A stretch of 64,000 bases of DNA from DAOPJM01 sp964490325 (lineage in GTDB: Bacteria > Bacillota > Clostridia > Christensenellales > CAG-138): contig CAZBBX010000005.1 of assembly GCA_964490325.1 (NCBI GenBank), positions 1-64,000 of the forward strand, read 5' to 3'. Made by a program: the position numbers and the translations under genes. The notes below the pieces were generated by a model. It was not told the DNA's origin, made no database searches, and was given only the letters and a program-made list of their open reading frames with translations. Below, one piece after another: positions 52,052-61,449 of the stretch. How positions within the stretch are numbered: the first letter of the stretch is position 1; every line of letters begins with the position of its first letter.

Positions 52052-53326
52052 TTAGGATACGTTGTTGCGCAGGGTCACGCTCACGCTCGTGGGCGGATCG
52101 ACAAGGCGGTACTCCTTTGCCCAATTCGTGCTGAGGGTCAGCGCGCAGTCGTAGACGCCCACGCTGTGCAGCTCACTAAGGTCGACCACAGCCTTCCAAT
52201 CCTCAACAGCCATGTCCTCCAACGCAAGGACGGTGCCGTGCACGCGGATCTCCACGGTGACTTCCACGGGGGCAAGCCCTCTTGGGATGCTTTCAAAGCT
52301 CACGGGCAGGGTCAGCGTCAGGTCGGTCTCCTTCTCCTCAACGGTGAAGGTCGCACGCGTGGTGGAGCTGTAGTTGCTGCTGAGGGTCACGCCGTCGGGC
52401 AGCTGCAGCTTGCCGTCCAAATACTGTCCGTTCATGTCCTGCGTGACCACCATCGGCTCCAGATACACGCAGTCCACAGCGGCAAGCGTGGACGCCTCGT
52501 CCGCAAGCAGCACGACCTCGTCCTGCGAGAACACGCAGCTGGTGTCGTAATAGGTCGCATCGGGCAGCACGGTATCCGAGGAAAGCTCCACGGGCACGCG
52601 CTTGGTGGCGGAAATGTCCAGCGAGATGAGCGCGCTTGGCGCCGTCCCGCTGCGGGTCTGCACATCGATGAGCTTGCCGTCCGTGTCGTAGAAGCTCAGC
52701 TCCACGGCGCTGTAGTAGTCGCTCGTGAGCGCGCTTTGATCCACGGTCGCCACGGCATAGGAGATAGGCGCAAGATAGCGCGCCGCTCCCTCTACCGACA
52801 CGGTGGAGGAGTAGCTGCGCTTGGTGATGACATAGCCCTCCGGCAGCTCTCCCGTGGTGTTGAGCCGAAGCGGAATGGAACGCGTGAGCAGATTGTCCAC
52901 GGTGACGGTGACGGTCTCGGGCGTGATGCTCGACACGCTGCCTAGGTTGGACAGGACGTTCGCGTCCAGATACAGGGGGTAGGTCCCCGCCTCGGTAACC
53001 GTGGCAAGGCTTGCCGTGCAGGTGATGCGGTCGGCGTTCAGCTCGGTGAACTTGGTGATCTCCGTGCTGACCACGACGCTTGCCGTGCCCAGCTCGGTGT
53101 CCACCACGATGAGGTTGCGGGCCTGCAGGTCGCTGCTGCCCTCCAAGGCGATCTGTACGCCGCCGATGGTCTTGTTGCGTACGGGATTTTGATACACCAG
53201 TACAAAGCCCCACAGCAGCACGGAGAGGATGAGCACGATCAGCTTGGTCAGCAGATCGGTGGTGAAAAACTTGACGATAGCGCTGCCTACGGAACGAAGG
53301 AACTTCTTTTCTTTCTTTTTGTTCAT
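52052..53326 (-). CDS. cdaR: CdaR, YbbR-repeat regulator of CdaA
   Basis: A 424-residue protein with one transmembrane segment (about 24-45: LTKLIVLILSVLLWGFVLVY) and four YbbR repeats outside the membrane; the typical text is VVSTEITKFTELNADRITCTA and VPVELSSDTVLP. CdaR binds and tunes the c-di-AMP cyclase CdaA. Its ATG overlaps the cdaA stop by four bases. glmM, often third, is absent here. Confidence 0.92.
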   Translation of the reverse strand: MNKKKEKKFLRSVGSAIVKFFTTDLLTKLIVLILSVLLWGFVLVYQNPVRNKTIGGVQIALEGSSDLQARNLIVVDTELGTASVVVSTEITKFTELNADRITCTASLATVTEAGTYPLYLDANVLSNLGSVSSITPETVTVTVDNLLTRSIPLRLNTTGELPEGYVITKRSYSSTVSVEGAARYLAPISYAVATVDQSALTSDYYSAVELSFYDTDGKLIDVQTRSGTAPSALISLDISATKRVPVELSSDTVLPDATYYDTSCVFSQDEVVLLADEASTLAAVDCVYLEPMVVTQDMNGQYLDGKLQLPDGVTLSSNYSSTTRATFTVEEKETDLTLTLPVSFESIPRGLAPVEVTVEIRVHGTVLALEDMAVEDWKAVVDLSELHSVGVYDCALTLSTNWAKEYRLVDPPTSVSVTLRNNVS

Positions 53327-54156
53327 GCCTTCTTCCCCCGTTTCCGCCCTCGGCCGCCCAAGCCCTGCTTGGTAAAGACGCCCTCCAGCAAATTGTTCAA
53401 GGCGCGCTCGTCCAGCCAGCGCACCAGCTTGCCGTCCCTTGCCATGGAGATGGCACCGGATTCCTCGCTGACCACGATGACCACGCAGTCCGCAACAGCG
53501 GAAACGCCCAACGCCGCACGGTGCCGCGTTCCCAGTTCGCGGGAGACGTCGTAGTCGTCGGAGATGGGCAGCAGGCAGCTTGCCGCAATGATGTTGTCGT
53601 CGTGGATGACGACCGCGCCGTCATGCAGCGGCGTGTTCGGCTCAAAGATATTTTCGATAAGGGCGCCGCTGAGCAGGCCGTCGATGCGCACGCCTGTACT
53701 GATGATGTCCGCAAGCCCCGTGGTCTGCTCGAACACCAGCAGGGCGCCCACGCGCCGCTTGCTCAGGCGCAGCAGCGTACGGGTCAGATCCCGCACCAGC
53801 TCCTCGCGCTCGGATTCGCTGGCAAGCGAACGCAGGCGCGGACCGCTGCGGCCGATGCGCTCCAGTACGCGGCGGATCTCGGGCTGAAAGAGGATGAACA
53901 GGATGATGAAGATGGAGCCGGAGGTGAGGATGGAGCCAAGCACCCACGAGATGGTGTTCAGCTGCAGCCACTCGCTTGCGACCAGACACACGAACAGGAA
54001 CGCGATGCCCTTGAGTACGCCGTAGGCACGCGTTTCCTTCGTCCAAGTGATCAGACGATACATCAATATGAAGATCACCAGGATGTCCGCCACGTCGTTC
54101 AGGCCAAAATTCGAAAAGCCCGAGAACAGGGTGGAGATCACTTCCGTCAAGCCCAC
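53323..54156 (-). CDS. cdaA: Membrane diadenylate cyclase CdaA
   Basis: A 277-residue enzyme that makes c-di-AMP from two ATP. Three transmembrane segments at the N-terminus (about 22-40, 44-62, 70-92), then the DAC domain with the DGA motif (LHDGAVVIHDDNIIA) and RHR motif (GTRHRAALGVSA), both intact. A basic tail (GGRGRKRGKKA) follows. The start is GTG at 54156 with GGGAGG eight bases upstream. First gene of the cdaA-cdaR pair. Confidence 0.95.
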   Translation of the reverse strand: MGLTEVISTLFSGFSNFGLNDVADILVIFILMYRLITWTKETRAYGVLKGIAFLFVCLVASEWLQLNTISWVLGSILTSGSIFIILFILFQPEIRRVLERIGRSGPRLRSLASESEREELVRDLTRTLLRLSKRRVGALLVFEQTTGLADIISTGVRIDGLLSGALIENIFEPNTPLHDGAVVIHDDNIIAASCLLPISDDYDVSRELGTRHRAALGVSAVADCVVIVVSEESGAISMARDGKLVRWLDERALNNLLEGVFTKQGLGGRGRKRGKKA

Positions 54157-54278
54157 AGCATCAGCCTCCCATGCGGACGGGTCGCTCCGTCCGAAAGCAC
54201 CTAATATATAGTATAACCCGATTGCGACCGAATTGTCACGCGTTTATGACAAAATCGCGGTAAGAATTTTTGAAACTT

Positions 54279-55877
54279 TTAGTGAAGCGCCATGCGCAGC
54301 CGTTCGGCGTTTGCTTTCATATACAACCACAGCCATACGCTTGCCGCAAGGAGCAGCGCAGCAGCCAGCCACAGCCCCGCCATACCCAGTAATACGGGCA
54401 AACCGGCGCTGACGACCGTAGCGCCGAGGGACGCCAGCATCGCCAGCAGCACGGGCGACCCCTGCTTGATGCACTCCGCCTCGCTGTCCCAGTCGAAGCG
54501 GGGATGCTTGAGGTTCGACCACAGACCGATCAACGCCGTAAACAGCGCGATGCTCATCGGATAGAGGAACAGCAGCACGGCGTTTAAGACTCCCGTTTGA
54601 AAGCGGAAGCCCAGCCCCACCGCTAAAAGAACGGCGGCAACGAGTGGGATGGTCAGGCTCACCAAAAGCTTGGCGCGCAGCCAGTCCGCCGCCGAAAAGG
54701 GCAGGGTCTTGGACAGCCACAGCGTCTTGCCCTCCAAGGAGACGGACGCTGTCGTGGTGGGCGCCATGCCCACAAAGAAGCCCGCCGCCACCGCAAAGAG
54801 CAGCACAACGGAGCCGCCCATAAGCTGCGCCGTGCCATTGAGCGTTTCAAGCGTCGCGTCCGACGCAAAGAAGCACAGGTAGCCGCCGCCAAGGATGGCA
54901 AGGACAGGACCTATCGCCGTGTTCATCAAGTAGAGGGAGCTGGACGTGTACCGCGCCCACTCCTTTTTGAACAGCGCCCGCCCGATGCCGCTCTGTCGCT
55001 GCGCCTTGATGCGGTAGCCCTTCACATGTCCCCGTGCGCTCACAAAGCCGCAGAGCTTGTTGAACAGCGCGCAAAGGAGCAGCGCAAAGAGGGAGATGGC
55101 GACAAGGTTTACAAGCACGAACAAAAGGATGGAGAGCAGGTCGCCGCCAAGCGCCTCGGTAAACAGGAGCGCGGGAGGATACAGGCTCGCAAGCCGCGCC
55201 GAGATCCCCTCTGCAAACGCCGCGGCCATGCCGCTGTCCACAAGGGAACTCGCGTTGAACGAGAGCAGCATCACGCCCACGACGAGCGCGGTCTGCACGA
55301 TGGTCTCCAAGAGCGTGCGGAACTTGAAGCGCGCCAGCGCCGCCGCAAGCGCCGTGCCGATCAGGCCGCCAACGGCTGCGGGCAGCAGGGGTGCAAGCAC
55401 GGACAAGACAAGGTACAGCGGCCAGTACCACCACGCGGCGGAGACATACAATCCGTAGATGATCCCCGCAGGCAGCAGCAGCGTCAGCGTGACATACCAC
55501 TCGAACACCAAAAAGCTCAAAAGACGGGAGAGCGCCACCGTGCGCGTGGGCAGGGGCAGGCTCATCACCATGTCGTGATCGCCAAAGCGGTACAGCACGC
55601 TTGAGGCGCGCATCATACAGCTGAAAAAGCCCATCACGCAGGCGGCGCAGAGCATCAAGGCGGGCATCAGCTCGGGCTTTCCCAGCCTGCCGAACGCCTC
55701 CTCAAGCAGGACGCCGTAGCACACGGACATATACACCAGCGCGACCGCTAACACGATCAGGGTGGTGTTGGCGCTGCGTGCGCGCTTGCGCTCCTTTTCG
55801 TCTCGGGCGCAGCGGATGCGGTCGACGCCGAACAGGCTGACGAGCTGCAGGCGGGTCAGAGCAAAGAGCTGTTTCAT
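54279..55877 (-). CDS. ABC transporter permease, large multi-pass
   Basis: A 532-residue membrane protein with about 12 hydrophobic segments. It resembles exporter permeases encoded beside a single ATPase in Bacillota (ABC-2/YtrF-like large permeases). No substrate-binding protein is present, so export or a regulatory role is likely. The ATG at 55877 overlaps the ATPase stop (ATGA). Last gene of the trxB-nth-obgE-yhbY-ABC run. Confidence 0.85.
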   Translation of the reverse strand: MKQLFALTRLQLVSLFGVDRIRCARDEKERKRARSANTTLIVLAVALVYMSVCYGVLLEEAFGRLGKPELMPALMLCAACVMGFFSCMMRASSVLYRFGDHDMVMSLPLPTRTVALSRLLSFLVFEWYVTLTLLLPAGIIYGLYVSAAWWYWPLYLVLSVLAPLLPAAVGGLIGTALAAALARFKFRTLLETIVQTALVVGVMLLSFNASSLVDSGMAAAFAEGISARLASLYPPALLFTEALGGDLLSILLFVLVNLVAISLFALLLCALFNKLCGFVSARGHVKGYRIKAQRQSGIGRALFKKEWARYTSSSLYLMNTAIGPVLAILGGGYLCFFASDATLETLNGTAQLMGGSVVLLFAVAAGFFVGMAPTTTASVSLEGKTLWLSKTLPFSAADWLRAKLLVSLTIPLVAAVLLAVGLGFRFQTGVLNAVLLFLYPMSIALFTALIGLWSNLKHPRFDWDSEAECIKQGSPVLLAMLASLGATVVSAGLPVLLGMAGLWLAAALLLAASVWLWLYMKANAERLRMALH

Positions 55878-56578
55878 TCCGTCAACTCCAAGAACACATC
55901 CTCCAAGGAGCTGTCGCCGCGCACCGCGTCCATGCTGCCGCAGGCGATCAGCCTGCCGCTTTTGATGATGGCGACCTTGTTGCACAGCTTCTCCGCCACC
56001 TCCAGTACATGCGTGGAAAAGAAGATTGCCGCGCCCCCCTCCGTCAGCTCGTGCATGAGCTGCTTTAGCGTGTGAGACGCCTTGGGATCCAGTCCCACGA
56101 AGGGTTCGTCCAGCAAAAGCAGCTTGGGTTCGCTCAAAAGCGCGCCGATGAGGGCGATCTTTTGCCGCATCCCGTGGGAGCAGGAGCCGATCAGGTCGCC
56201 CAAGCGGTCGTCGATCTCAAACAGCTCGGCGTACTTCTTGACCCGTTCGTTGCGGGTAGCCTCGTCCACGCCGTACACATCCGCAAGAAAGTTGAGGTAG
56301 CGTATACCGCTCAGATGCTCGTACAGGTCGGGATTGTCGGGGATGTAGCGCAAGAGCCTCTTGCAGAGCAGCGCCTCCGTCCGAACGGAATGACCGTCAA
56401 CGAGGATCTCCCCCTCGTGAAAGTCGCATACGCCCGCGACACAGCGCAGGGTGGTCGTCTTGCCCGCCCCGTTGTGGCCGATAAAGCCGAAGATGTCTCC
56501 CGCCTCGACGGTCAGGCTCAGCTGATCCACCGCGACAAGATCGCCAAAGCGCTTGGTCAGGCCTTGGATCTCAAGCAT
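55874..56578 (-). CDS. ABC transporter ATP-binding protein
   Basis: A 234-residue ATPase with Walker A GHNGAGKTTTLRCVAG, Q-loop region, signature YIPDNPDLYEHLSGIRYLNF-type linker, CSHGMRQKIALIGALL signature and Walker B LLLDEPFVGLDP, then FFSTHVLEVAE (H-loop). Typical of ABC-2 type exporters. The ATG at 56578 has GGAGG in the end of yhbY and lies two bases after it; the permease gene overlaps its stop. Confidence 0.93.
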   Translation of the reverse strand: MLEIQGLTKRFGDLVAVDQLSLTVEAGDIFGFIGHNGAGKTTTLRCVAGVCDFHEGEILVDGHSVRTEALLCKRLLRYIPDNPDLYEHLSGIRYLNFLADVYGVDEATRNERVKKYAELFEIDDRLGDLIGSCSHGMRQKIALIGALLSEPKLLLLDEPFVGLDPKASHTLKQLMHELTEGGAAIFFSTHVLEVAEKLCNKVAIIKSGRLIACGSMDAVRGDSSLEDVFLELTE

Positions 56579-56580
56579 GT

Positions 56581-56862
56581 TCACGCGTTCTCCTCCTTGT
56601 CGGGCGCCTTGCGCCACAGCACAAATTTACGTCCGATGCAGGTGATGACCTCCGAGCCTGTCGCCTCCGACAGCGCCTGCGCCGCTTCCTTGGCGGAAAG
56701 CTCGCAGCTTTCCAGGACGCTCAGCTTGATAAGCTCGCGCTTGTCCAGCGCCTGTCCCACGGACTCCGTGAGCGCGTCGCTCACGCCCTCCTTGCCGATC
56801 TGAAAGATCGCGTTCAAAGTGTTGGCCTGCTTCCTGTAGGCCGCTCGTTCCTTTCCGTTCAT
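56581..56862 (-). CDS. yhbY: YhbY family CRM-domain RNA-binding protein
   Basis: A 93-residue CRM domain protein associated with 50S ribosome precursors. The family text GKEGVSDALTESVGQALDKRELIKLSVLE and the GxxG region near the end (TGSEVITCIGRKFVLWR) are present. Neighbouring obgE is the usual partner in Bacillota, another ribosome-assembly factor. Confidence 0.92.
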   Translation of the reverse strand: MNGKERAAYRKQANTLNAIFQIGKEGVSDALTESVGQALDKRELIKLSVLESCELSAKEAAQALSEATGSEVITCIGRKFVLWRKAPDKEENA

Positions 56863-56883
56863 GCCATCCTCCCAAGTTTTCGA

Positions 56884-58155
56884 TCAGTCGATAAAGTCAA
56901 ATTCCCACTCGCCCAAGCGAATGATGCTGCCCTCGCCCGCGCCCATCTCGCGCAGCGCGGAGATGACGCCGCTCTTGACAAGGGTCTGCTGAAAACGGCG
57001 CATGGACACATCGTCGTCGGGATCGGTGCTGTCCAGCAGGCGCTCGATGTCGCCGCCCTCCACCACGAAAGCGCCGTCGTCGGCGCGGCTGACGGTAAAG
57101 CCCTTTTCATACTGCGGCTCCATGCCAAGCTCCGCCTCGTCATAGGTCAGCACGGGCGGCAGCTTGTTGAGCAGCTCGACCACGCGATCCAGCAGGGGGC
57201 CAAAGCCCTCCGTCGTCGCCGCCGACACGGGAAACACCTCCACGCCCTCCTTTTCCAACGCCGCCGTCAGACGCGGCAGCTGCTCCGCCGCCTCCGTAAG
57301 GTCGCACTTGTTGGCCGCCACCAGCTGCGGCAGCGCCGCCAGCTGCGGGGAGAAGCGCGCCAGCTCCTCGTTGATCTTGCGATAGTCGTCCAAGGGGTCG
57401 CGCCCCTCGCTGCCCGACGCGTCCAGCACATGCACAAGGATGCGCGTGCGCTCGATGTGGCGCAAAAAGTCGTGTCCCAGACCCGCGCCCTCCGCCGCGC
57501 CCTCGATCAGCCCCGGCAGATCCGCCAGTACGAAGCTGCGGCCGTGCCGCTCCGCAACGCCCAAATTGGGGATCAGGGTGGTAAAGTGATAGGCCGCGAT
57601 CTTGGGCTTTGCCGCCGTCAAAACGGACAGGATGGTGGACTTGCCCACGGAGGGCATACCGATCAGACCCACGTCCGCTATGGTCTTCAGCTCCAGCTCC
57701 ACGGCGCGTTCCGCCGTCCTTTGCCCGCTCTGCCCAAAGCGCGGCGCTTGCTTGGTGGGCGTGGCAAAGCGGGCGTTGCCCTTGCCGCCGCGTCCGCCGT
57801 GCAGCACGAGGCGGCGCTTGCCCGCCTCCGACAGATCCGCCGCGACCACGCCTGTTTCCACATCCCTTACGATCGTTCCCACGGGCACGGGGATGACCAG
57901 CAGCTCGCCGTCGCGTCCGCTCTGCATCTCGGCGCGGCCGTTCTCGCCGTTTTGCGCGCGAAAATGCTGCTCGAAGCGGAAGCCGTACAGCGTGGAAAGA
58001 CGCGGGTCGGCCTCAAACACGATATCCCCGCCGCGTCCGCCGTCGCCGCCCGAAGGACCGCCCTTCTGCACGAATTTTTCCCGATGGAAGGCAGAGCAGC
58101 CGTCGCCGCCGTTGCCCGACTTGATGTATATGCGTATCTTATCCACAAAAGGCAT
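56884..58155 (-). CDS. obgE: GTPase ObgE
   Basis: A 423-residue essential GTPase for 50S assembly and stress control. The Gly-rich Obg fold occupies about 1-157 (KSGNGGDGCSAFHREKF, GGPSGGDGGRGGDIVFE), the G domain follows (GMPSVGKSTILSVLTAAKPK, DLPGLIEGAAEGAGLGHDFL, NKCD), and a C-terminal OCT domain ends the protein (RLLDSTDPDDDVSMRRFQQT). All features are intact. Between nth (15-base gap) and yhbY. Confidence 0.97.
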   Translation of the reverse strand: MPFVDKIRIYIKSGNGGDGCSAFHREKFVQKGGPSGGDGGRGGDIVFEADPRLSTLYGFRFEQHFRAQNGENGRAEMQSGRDGELLVIPVPVGTIVRDVETGVVAADLSEAGKRRLVLHGGRGGKGNARFATPTKQAPRFGQSGQRTAERAVELELKTIADVGLIGMPSVGKSTILSVLTAAKPKIAAYHFTTLIPNLGVAERHGRSFVLADLPGLIEGAAEGAGLGHDFLRHIERTRILVHVLDASGSEGRDPLDDYRKINEELARFSPQLAALPQLVAANKCDLTEAAEQLPRLTAALEKEGVEVFPVSAATTEGFGPLLDRVVELLNKLPPVLTYDEAELGMEPQYEKGFTVSRADDGAFVVEGGDIERLLDSTDPDDDVSMRRFQQTLVKSGVISALREMGAGEGSIIRLGEWEFDFID

Positions 58156-58170
58156 ACAAATTTTCCTTTC

Positions 58171-58827
58171 CTATACCGCCCGCTCGGGGGGCGAAAGCTC
58201 CGCCTGTCGCTTTTGGCACAGCGCCGCAAGCGGACAGGTCACACAGTTGGGGCGCTGCGCCGCACAGCAGCGCCGTCCGTGAAAGATGAGATAGTGGTGC
58301 GCAAGGCTCCACTGCTCCTTGGGGATGTTCTCCATGAGCTGCTTTTCCGTCTCCTCCACCGTCTTGGCCTCGGCAAGACCGATGCGGTTCGCCACGCGGA
58401 ACACATGGGTGTCCACCGCGATGGCGGGGATGCCAAAGGCGTTGGACACGACCACGTTGGCGGTCTTGCGCCCCACGCCCGGCAGCTGCATCAGCGTGTC
58501 GCGGTCGGCGGGCACCTCGCCCCCGTAACGGGTGACAAGGATGGCGCTCAGCTCGACAAGATGCCGCCCCTTGGTGCGAAAGAAGCCGCAGCTGTGAATG
58601 TAGGGCGTCAGCCCCTCCTCGCCCAGCGCCGCGATGGCCGCGGGGGTGTTTGCAACGGCAAAAAGCTTTTCGGTGCATTTGTTCACCTGCTTATCGGTGC
58701 ATTGCGCCGACAGCACCGTTGCCACCAGCAGCTCAAAGGGGGAGGAAAAGCTCAGCTCCGGCTTGGCGTCGGGATACGCCGCCGCCAGCAGACCGAGCGC
58801 CTTTGCGTAGTCCTCTTTTGTCAGCAT
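58171..58827 (-). CDS. nth: Endonuclease III
   Basis: A 218-residue base-excision DNA glycosylase/AP lyase for oxidised pyrimidines. The helix-hairpin-helix is LPGVGRKTANVVVSNAFG with the catalytic lysine, the catalytic aspartate is in AVDTHVFRVANR, and the [4Fe-4S] cluster follows the C-X6-C-X2-C-X5-C spacing in CAAQRPNCVTCPLAALC. The start at 58827 has only weak spacing signals. Eight bases after trxB. Confidence 0.96.
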   Translation of the reverse strand: MLTKEDYAKALGLLAAAYPDAKPELSFSSPFELLVATVLSAQCTDKQVNKCTEKLFAVANTPAAIAALGEEGLTPYIHSCGFFRTKGRHLVELSAILVTRYGGEVPADRDTLMQLPGVGRKTANVVVSNAFGIPAIAVDTHVFRVANRIGLAEAKTVEETEKQLMENIPKEQWSLAHHYLIFHGRRCCAAQRPNCVTCPLAALCQKRQAELSPPERAV

Positions 58828-58835
58828 GGCGACGC

Positions 58836-59750
58836 CTATGCGCGTGCGCGCAGGTATTCGAGCGCGGACGTGGCGGCTACCGCGCCGTCGGCACAGGCGG
58901 TCACCACCTGCCGCAGGGGCGTGTCCCTTACGTCGCCCGCGGCATAGACGCCGTCCAAGTCGGTCTTGCAGCGGCCGTCCGTGAGGATGGCTCCGTTTGC
59001 GGACAGCGCCAGCTCGCCCCGTACCAGCTCGCTGCGGGGCGTCACACCCACCGCGGCGAACAGACCCGCCGCCGCTAACTCGCGCACGGCTCCGTCCTTG
59101 ACGTTTCGCACGGCAAGCCCCGCTACGGCGTCCTCGCCCAAGATCGCCTCGGGTACGCTGTTCCACACAAATTCGATGTTCTCCGTCCGCTTGGCCGCGT
59201 CCGCAAGCGCCGCGCTTGCCCTCAGCTCGTCACGGCGATGCACCACATACACGCGGCGGCACAGGGTGGACAGGTAGATCGCGTCGGAGATGGCGGTGTC
59301 CCCGCCGCCCACCACGATGACGTCCTTGCCCCGATAGAAAGCCCCGTCGCAGGTGGCGCAGTAGGACAGTCCCGCCCCCGTGAGCGCCTCCTCGCGAGGC
59401 AGACCCAGCTTGCGGGGCGCCGCGCCCATGCAGAGGATGACCGCATCGTACCTTGCCTCGCCCTCCGGCGTGACGATCAGCTTTTCGCGTCCCGTAAGGG
59501 TCAGGGACAGCACGGAGCTGTAGGTCGGCTCCACGCCAAATTTTGCCGCGTGGCGGGCAAAGCGTTCGCCCAAGGCAAAGCCGTCCGGCCCGTCGTCCAT
59601 GCCGGGATAGTTGTCTACGCGGTGCGTCTTGACGATCTGTCCGCCGGCAAACAGTTCCTCGTACAGCGTGACGGCAGCTCCGCCTCGCGCCGCATACAGT
59701 CCCGCCGTAAGCCCCGCAGGGCCTCCGCCGATGATCGCGATCCGTTCCAT
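58836..59750 (-). CDS. trxB: Thioredoxin reductase
   Basis: A 304-residue FAD/NADPH flavoprotein. FAD-binding IAIIGGGPAGLTAGLYAARG, redox disulfide YCATCDGAFYRG, NADPH-binding VVGGGDTAISDAIYL and the C-terminal DLDGVYAAGDVRDTPLRQVV. It reduces thioredoxin. Two starts are possible: ATG 59750 (chosen, conserved MERIAIIGGG) or ATG 59756 with GGAG four bases before it. First gene of the run leading to nth-obgE-yhbY. Confidence 0.94.
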   Translation of the reverse strand: MERIAIIGGGPAGLTAGLYAARGGAAVTLYEELFAGGQIVKTHRVDNYPGMDDGPDGFALGERFARHAAKFGVEPTYSSVLSLTLTGREKLIVTPEGEARYDAVILCMGAAPRKLGLPREEALTGAGLSYCATCDGAFYRGKDVIVVGGGDTAISDAIYLSTLCRRVYVVHRRDELRASAALADAAKRTENIEFVWNSVPEAILGEDAVAGLAVRNVKDGAVRELAAAGLFAAVGVTPRSELVRGELALSANGAILTDGRCKTDLDGVYAAGDVRDTPLRQVVTACADGAVAATSALEYLRARA

Positions 59751-59891
59751 GGTCATACTTCTCCATTCTTTATTGCATCGTCAGTATACCACAATCGCGC
59801 CGCGTTCGTACAGGGGAAAGCGGCCGGCAACGCAATTTTTTTGCTGTTTTTCAATTTATGGAAGGAACTTCCGCATTTTTGCCGTCGATAC

Positions 59892-59919
59892 TTGCAATTA
59901 TCGTTACAGATGATATAAT
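59892..59919 (+). promoter_or_regulatory. Sigma-A promoter of the DUF4349-like lipoprotein
   Basis: TTGCAA (59892-59897), 16-base spacer, TATAAT (59914-59919), 26 bases before the ATG at 59946. Confidence 0.75.
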
Positions 59920-59945
59920 AAGCTGAAAGAATAGGGAGGAATTGC

Positions 59946-60914
59946 ATGAAGGTAGCCTATCGCATCCTATCCGGGATTTTTTTATGTCTGCTTTTGTTCA
60001 GTACGGCCTGCACGGCAACGACCGATCCGTTGGTCGGCGACGACGCTTCTTCGTCCGAGGGAACGCGCACCTATACGCCTGTGGATGCGGCGGACTTTGC
60101 CGCGCTTACCGTTGATAACGTAAATTTGGTCCACAGCGTGTATTTGGCCTTTGGCAGCACGGAGTTCGACACGGATCTTAACGACATCCTTACGGGCTGC
60201 ACCGCCTACGACGGCGTGCTGGACGTGTCCGAAAACAACGTGCTGTCCAAGAAGAAGGTCGCCACGCTGGTCATTCGCATTCCCAACGCCAAGGCGGACG
60301 CCTATCGCGACGCGCTGCGCGAGAGCTATTTCAACCTGTATTATGCCGAGGACAGCGGCTCTGTGGACGCGGAGCTTGCAAGCGCCAACAGCTCGCTTGG
60401 CTTCAAGGAGGAGGCGCAGGCCAGTCTGACGCGCATGCTTGCCACTGCCGACAGCGCAGCGGAGCTTGCCTCGATACAGGACGAGCTGGAGGCGACCGCG
60501 GCCGACATCCTTGCCTTGTCGCAGCAGATCGCTTCCTACGAGCAGATGCAGAAGTTCACGACCTTTACCATCCTGTTGAGCAGTAACAACATGGGTACGG
60601 ACACCTCCAACGACCCCGATCTGGTGGACGTGACCGACCTGACCTTCTTCAAGATGGTCAAAAATTACGTCAAGCAGCATAAAGTCGTCACGCTGGTGCT
60701 GTGCGCGGTGTGCCTGCTGATCGTTGTGGTCGTGATCGTGCTGGCCGTTGAGAAGAAGAAGCGCGACCGCCGCCGCCGCAGGAAGCATAAGGTGCATACG
60801 AGCGAATCCTCAAGCGGCGAGCACCACCACCATCACAGCCACGGCATCCCCGAGACGGAACGAGGCGGCGATGGCTTCAGTACCGACACGGGCACGGAGG
60901 AGACGGAGAACTGA
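59946..60914 (+). CDS. DUF4349-like lipoprotein with His-rich cytoplasmic tail
   Basis: A 322-residue predicted lipoprotein: signal peptide, lipobox LLFSTAC, a region resembling DUF4349 (KKVATLVIRIPNAKADAYRD, then LYYAEDSGSVDAELASANSS and a coiled coil to about 205), a transmembrane segment near 240-262 and a basic-then-polar tail with GEHHHHHSHG. DUF4349 proteins are surface proteins of unknown function. The His-rich stretch could bind metal. GGGAGG lies before the ATG. Confidence 0.78.
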   Translation: MKVAYRILSGIFLCLLLFSTACTATTDPLVGDDASSSEGTRTYTPVDAADFAALTVDNVNLVHSVYLAFGSTEFDTDLNDILTGCTAYDGVLDVSENNVLSKKKVATLVIRIPNAKADAYRDALRESYFNLYYAEDSGSVDAELASANSSLGFKEEAQASLTRMLATADSAAELASIQDELEATAADILALSQQIASYEQMQKFTTFTILLSSNNMGTDTSNDPDLVDVTDLTFFKMVKNYVKQHKVVTLVLCAVCLLIVVVVIVLAVEKKKRDRRRRRKHKVHTSESSSGEHHHHHSHGIPETERGGDGFSTDTGTEETEN

Positions 60915-60934
60915 TCCAAACCGGATAGATGTTT

Positions 60935-60959
60935 AGCGGAGCTTCGGCTCCGCTTTTTT
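60935..60959 (+). terminator. Terminator of the DUF4349-like gene
   Basis: AGCGGAGC (60935-60942), TTCG tetraloop, GCTCCGCT (60947-60954), T-run. Confidence 0.92.
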
Positions 60960-61440
60960 GTTGGACGAAAGGGGGTACGTTGGTAAGGCGGGCGGACACG
61001 GCGGGGAAAAGTGAACAGTGAACAGTGAACAGTTCAGTTTGCTTTGCGGAGCAAAGCTACATTCATTAAGCGTGTCATGTGTGCAGGACATGCTTTGCAT
61101 CCTGTTGCGCCATAAGCGCAGCGCATCATGGCAGACGAAGGTCTGCCGCATCATGCCGCCAAGGGCGGCACATCCTTTCCATCCGCACGGCGGGCGGACA
61201 CGGCGGGCGGATGGTATCCGCCCCTACGGATGTGGGGGAAAGGGGGTTAAGTTGGCAAGGCGGGCGGATGATATCCGCCCCTACGGGATGTGGGGGGAAG
61301 GGGGTTAAGTTGGCAAGGCGGGCGGATGGTATCCGCCCCTACGGGACGTGGGGGGAAGGGGGTTGCGTGGATTCGGCAGGCGGATGTTTTCTCCATAGCA
61401 AACGCCCCGCCAATACGGCGGGGCGCCTGCGCATGTGGGG
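60960..61440. repeat. Repeat-filled intergenic region with three tandem hairpin units
   Basis: No gene is visible. Bases 61010-61033 hold GTGAACA three times in tandem. From 61190 a 57-58-base unit is repeated three times, each with stem GGGCGGAT/ATCCGCCC (61205-61223, 61262-61280, 61320-61338) flanked by TTGGCAAGGC and CCTACGG; a partial copy lies near 60980-61000 and another full copy at 47395-47450. In between are short stems such as GCCGCC/GGCGGC near 61155. Confidence 0.88.
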
Positions 61441-61449
61441 GTCTGTGAG

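Noticed and set aside
60960..61440. Possible CRISPR or attachment sites in the repeat-filled spacer
   Set aside because: The units are tandem palindromes with identical flanks and also occur singly elsewhere; there are no unique spacers, integrase or tRNA.
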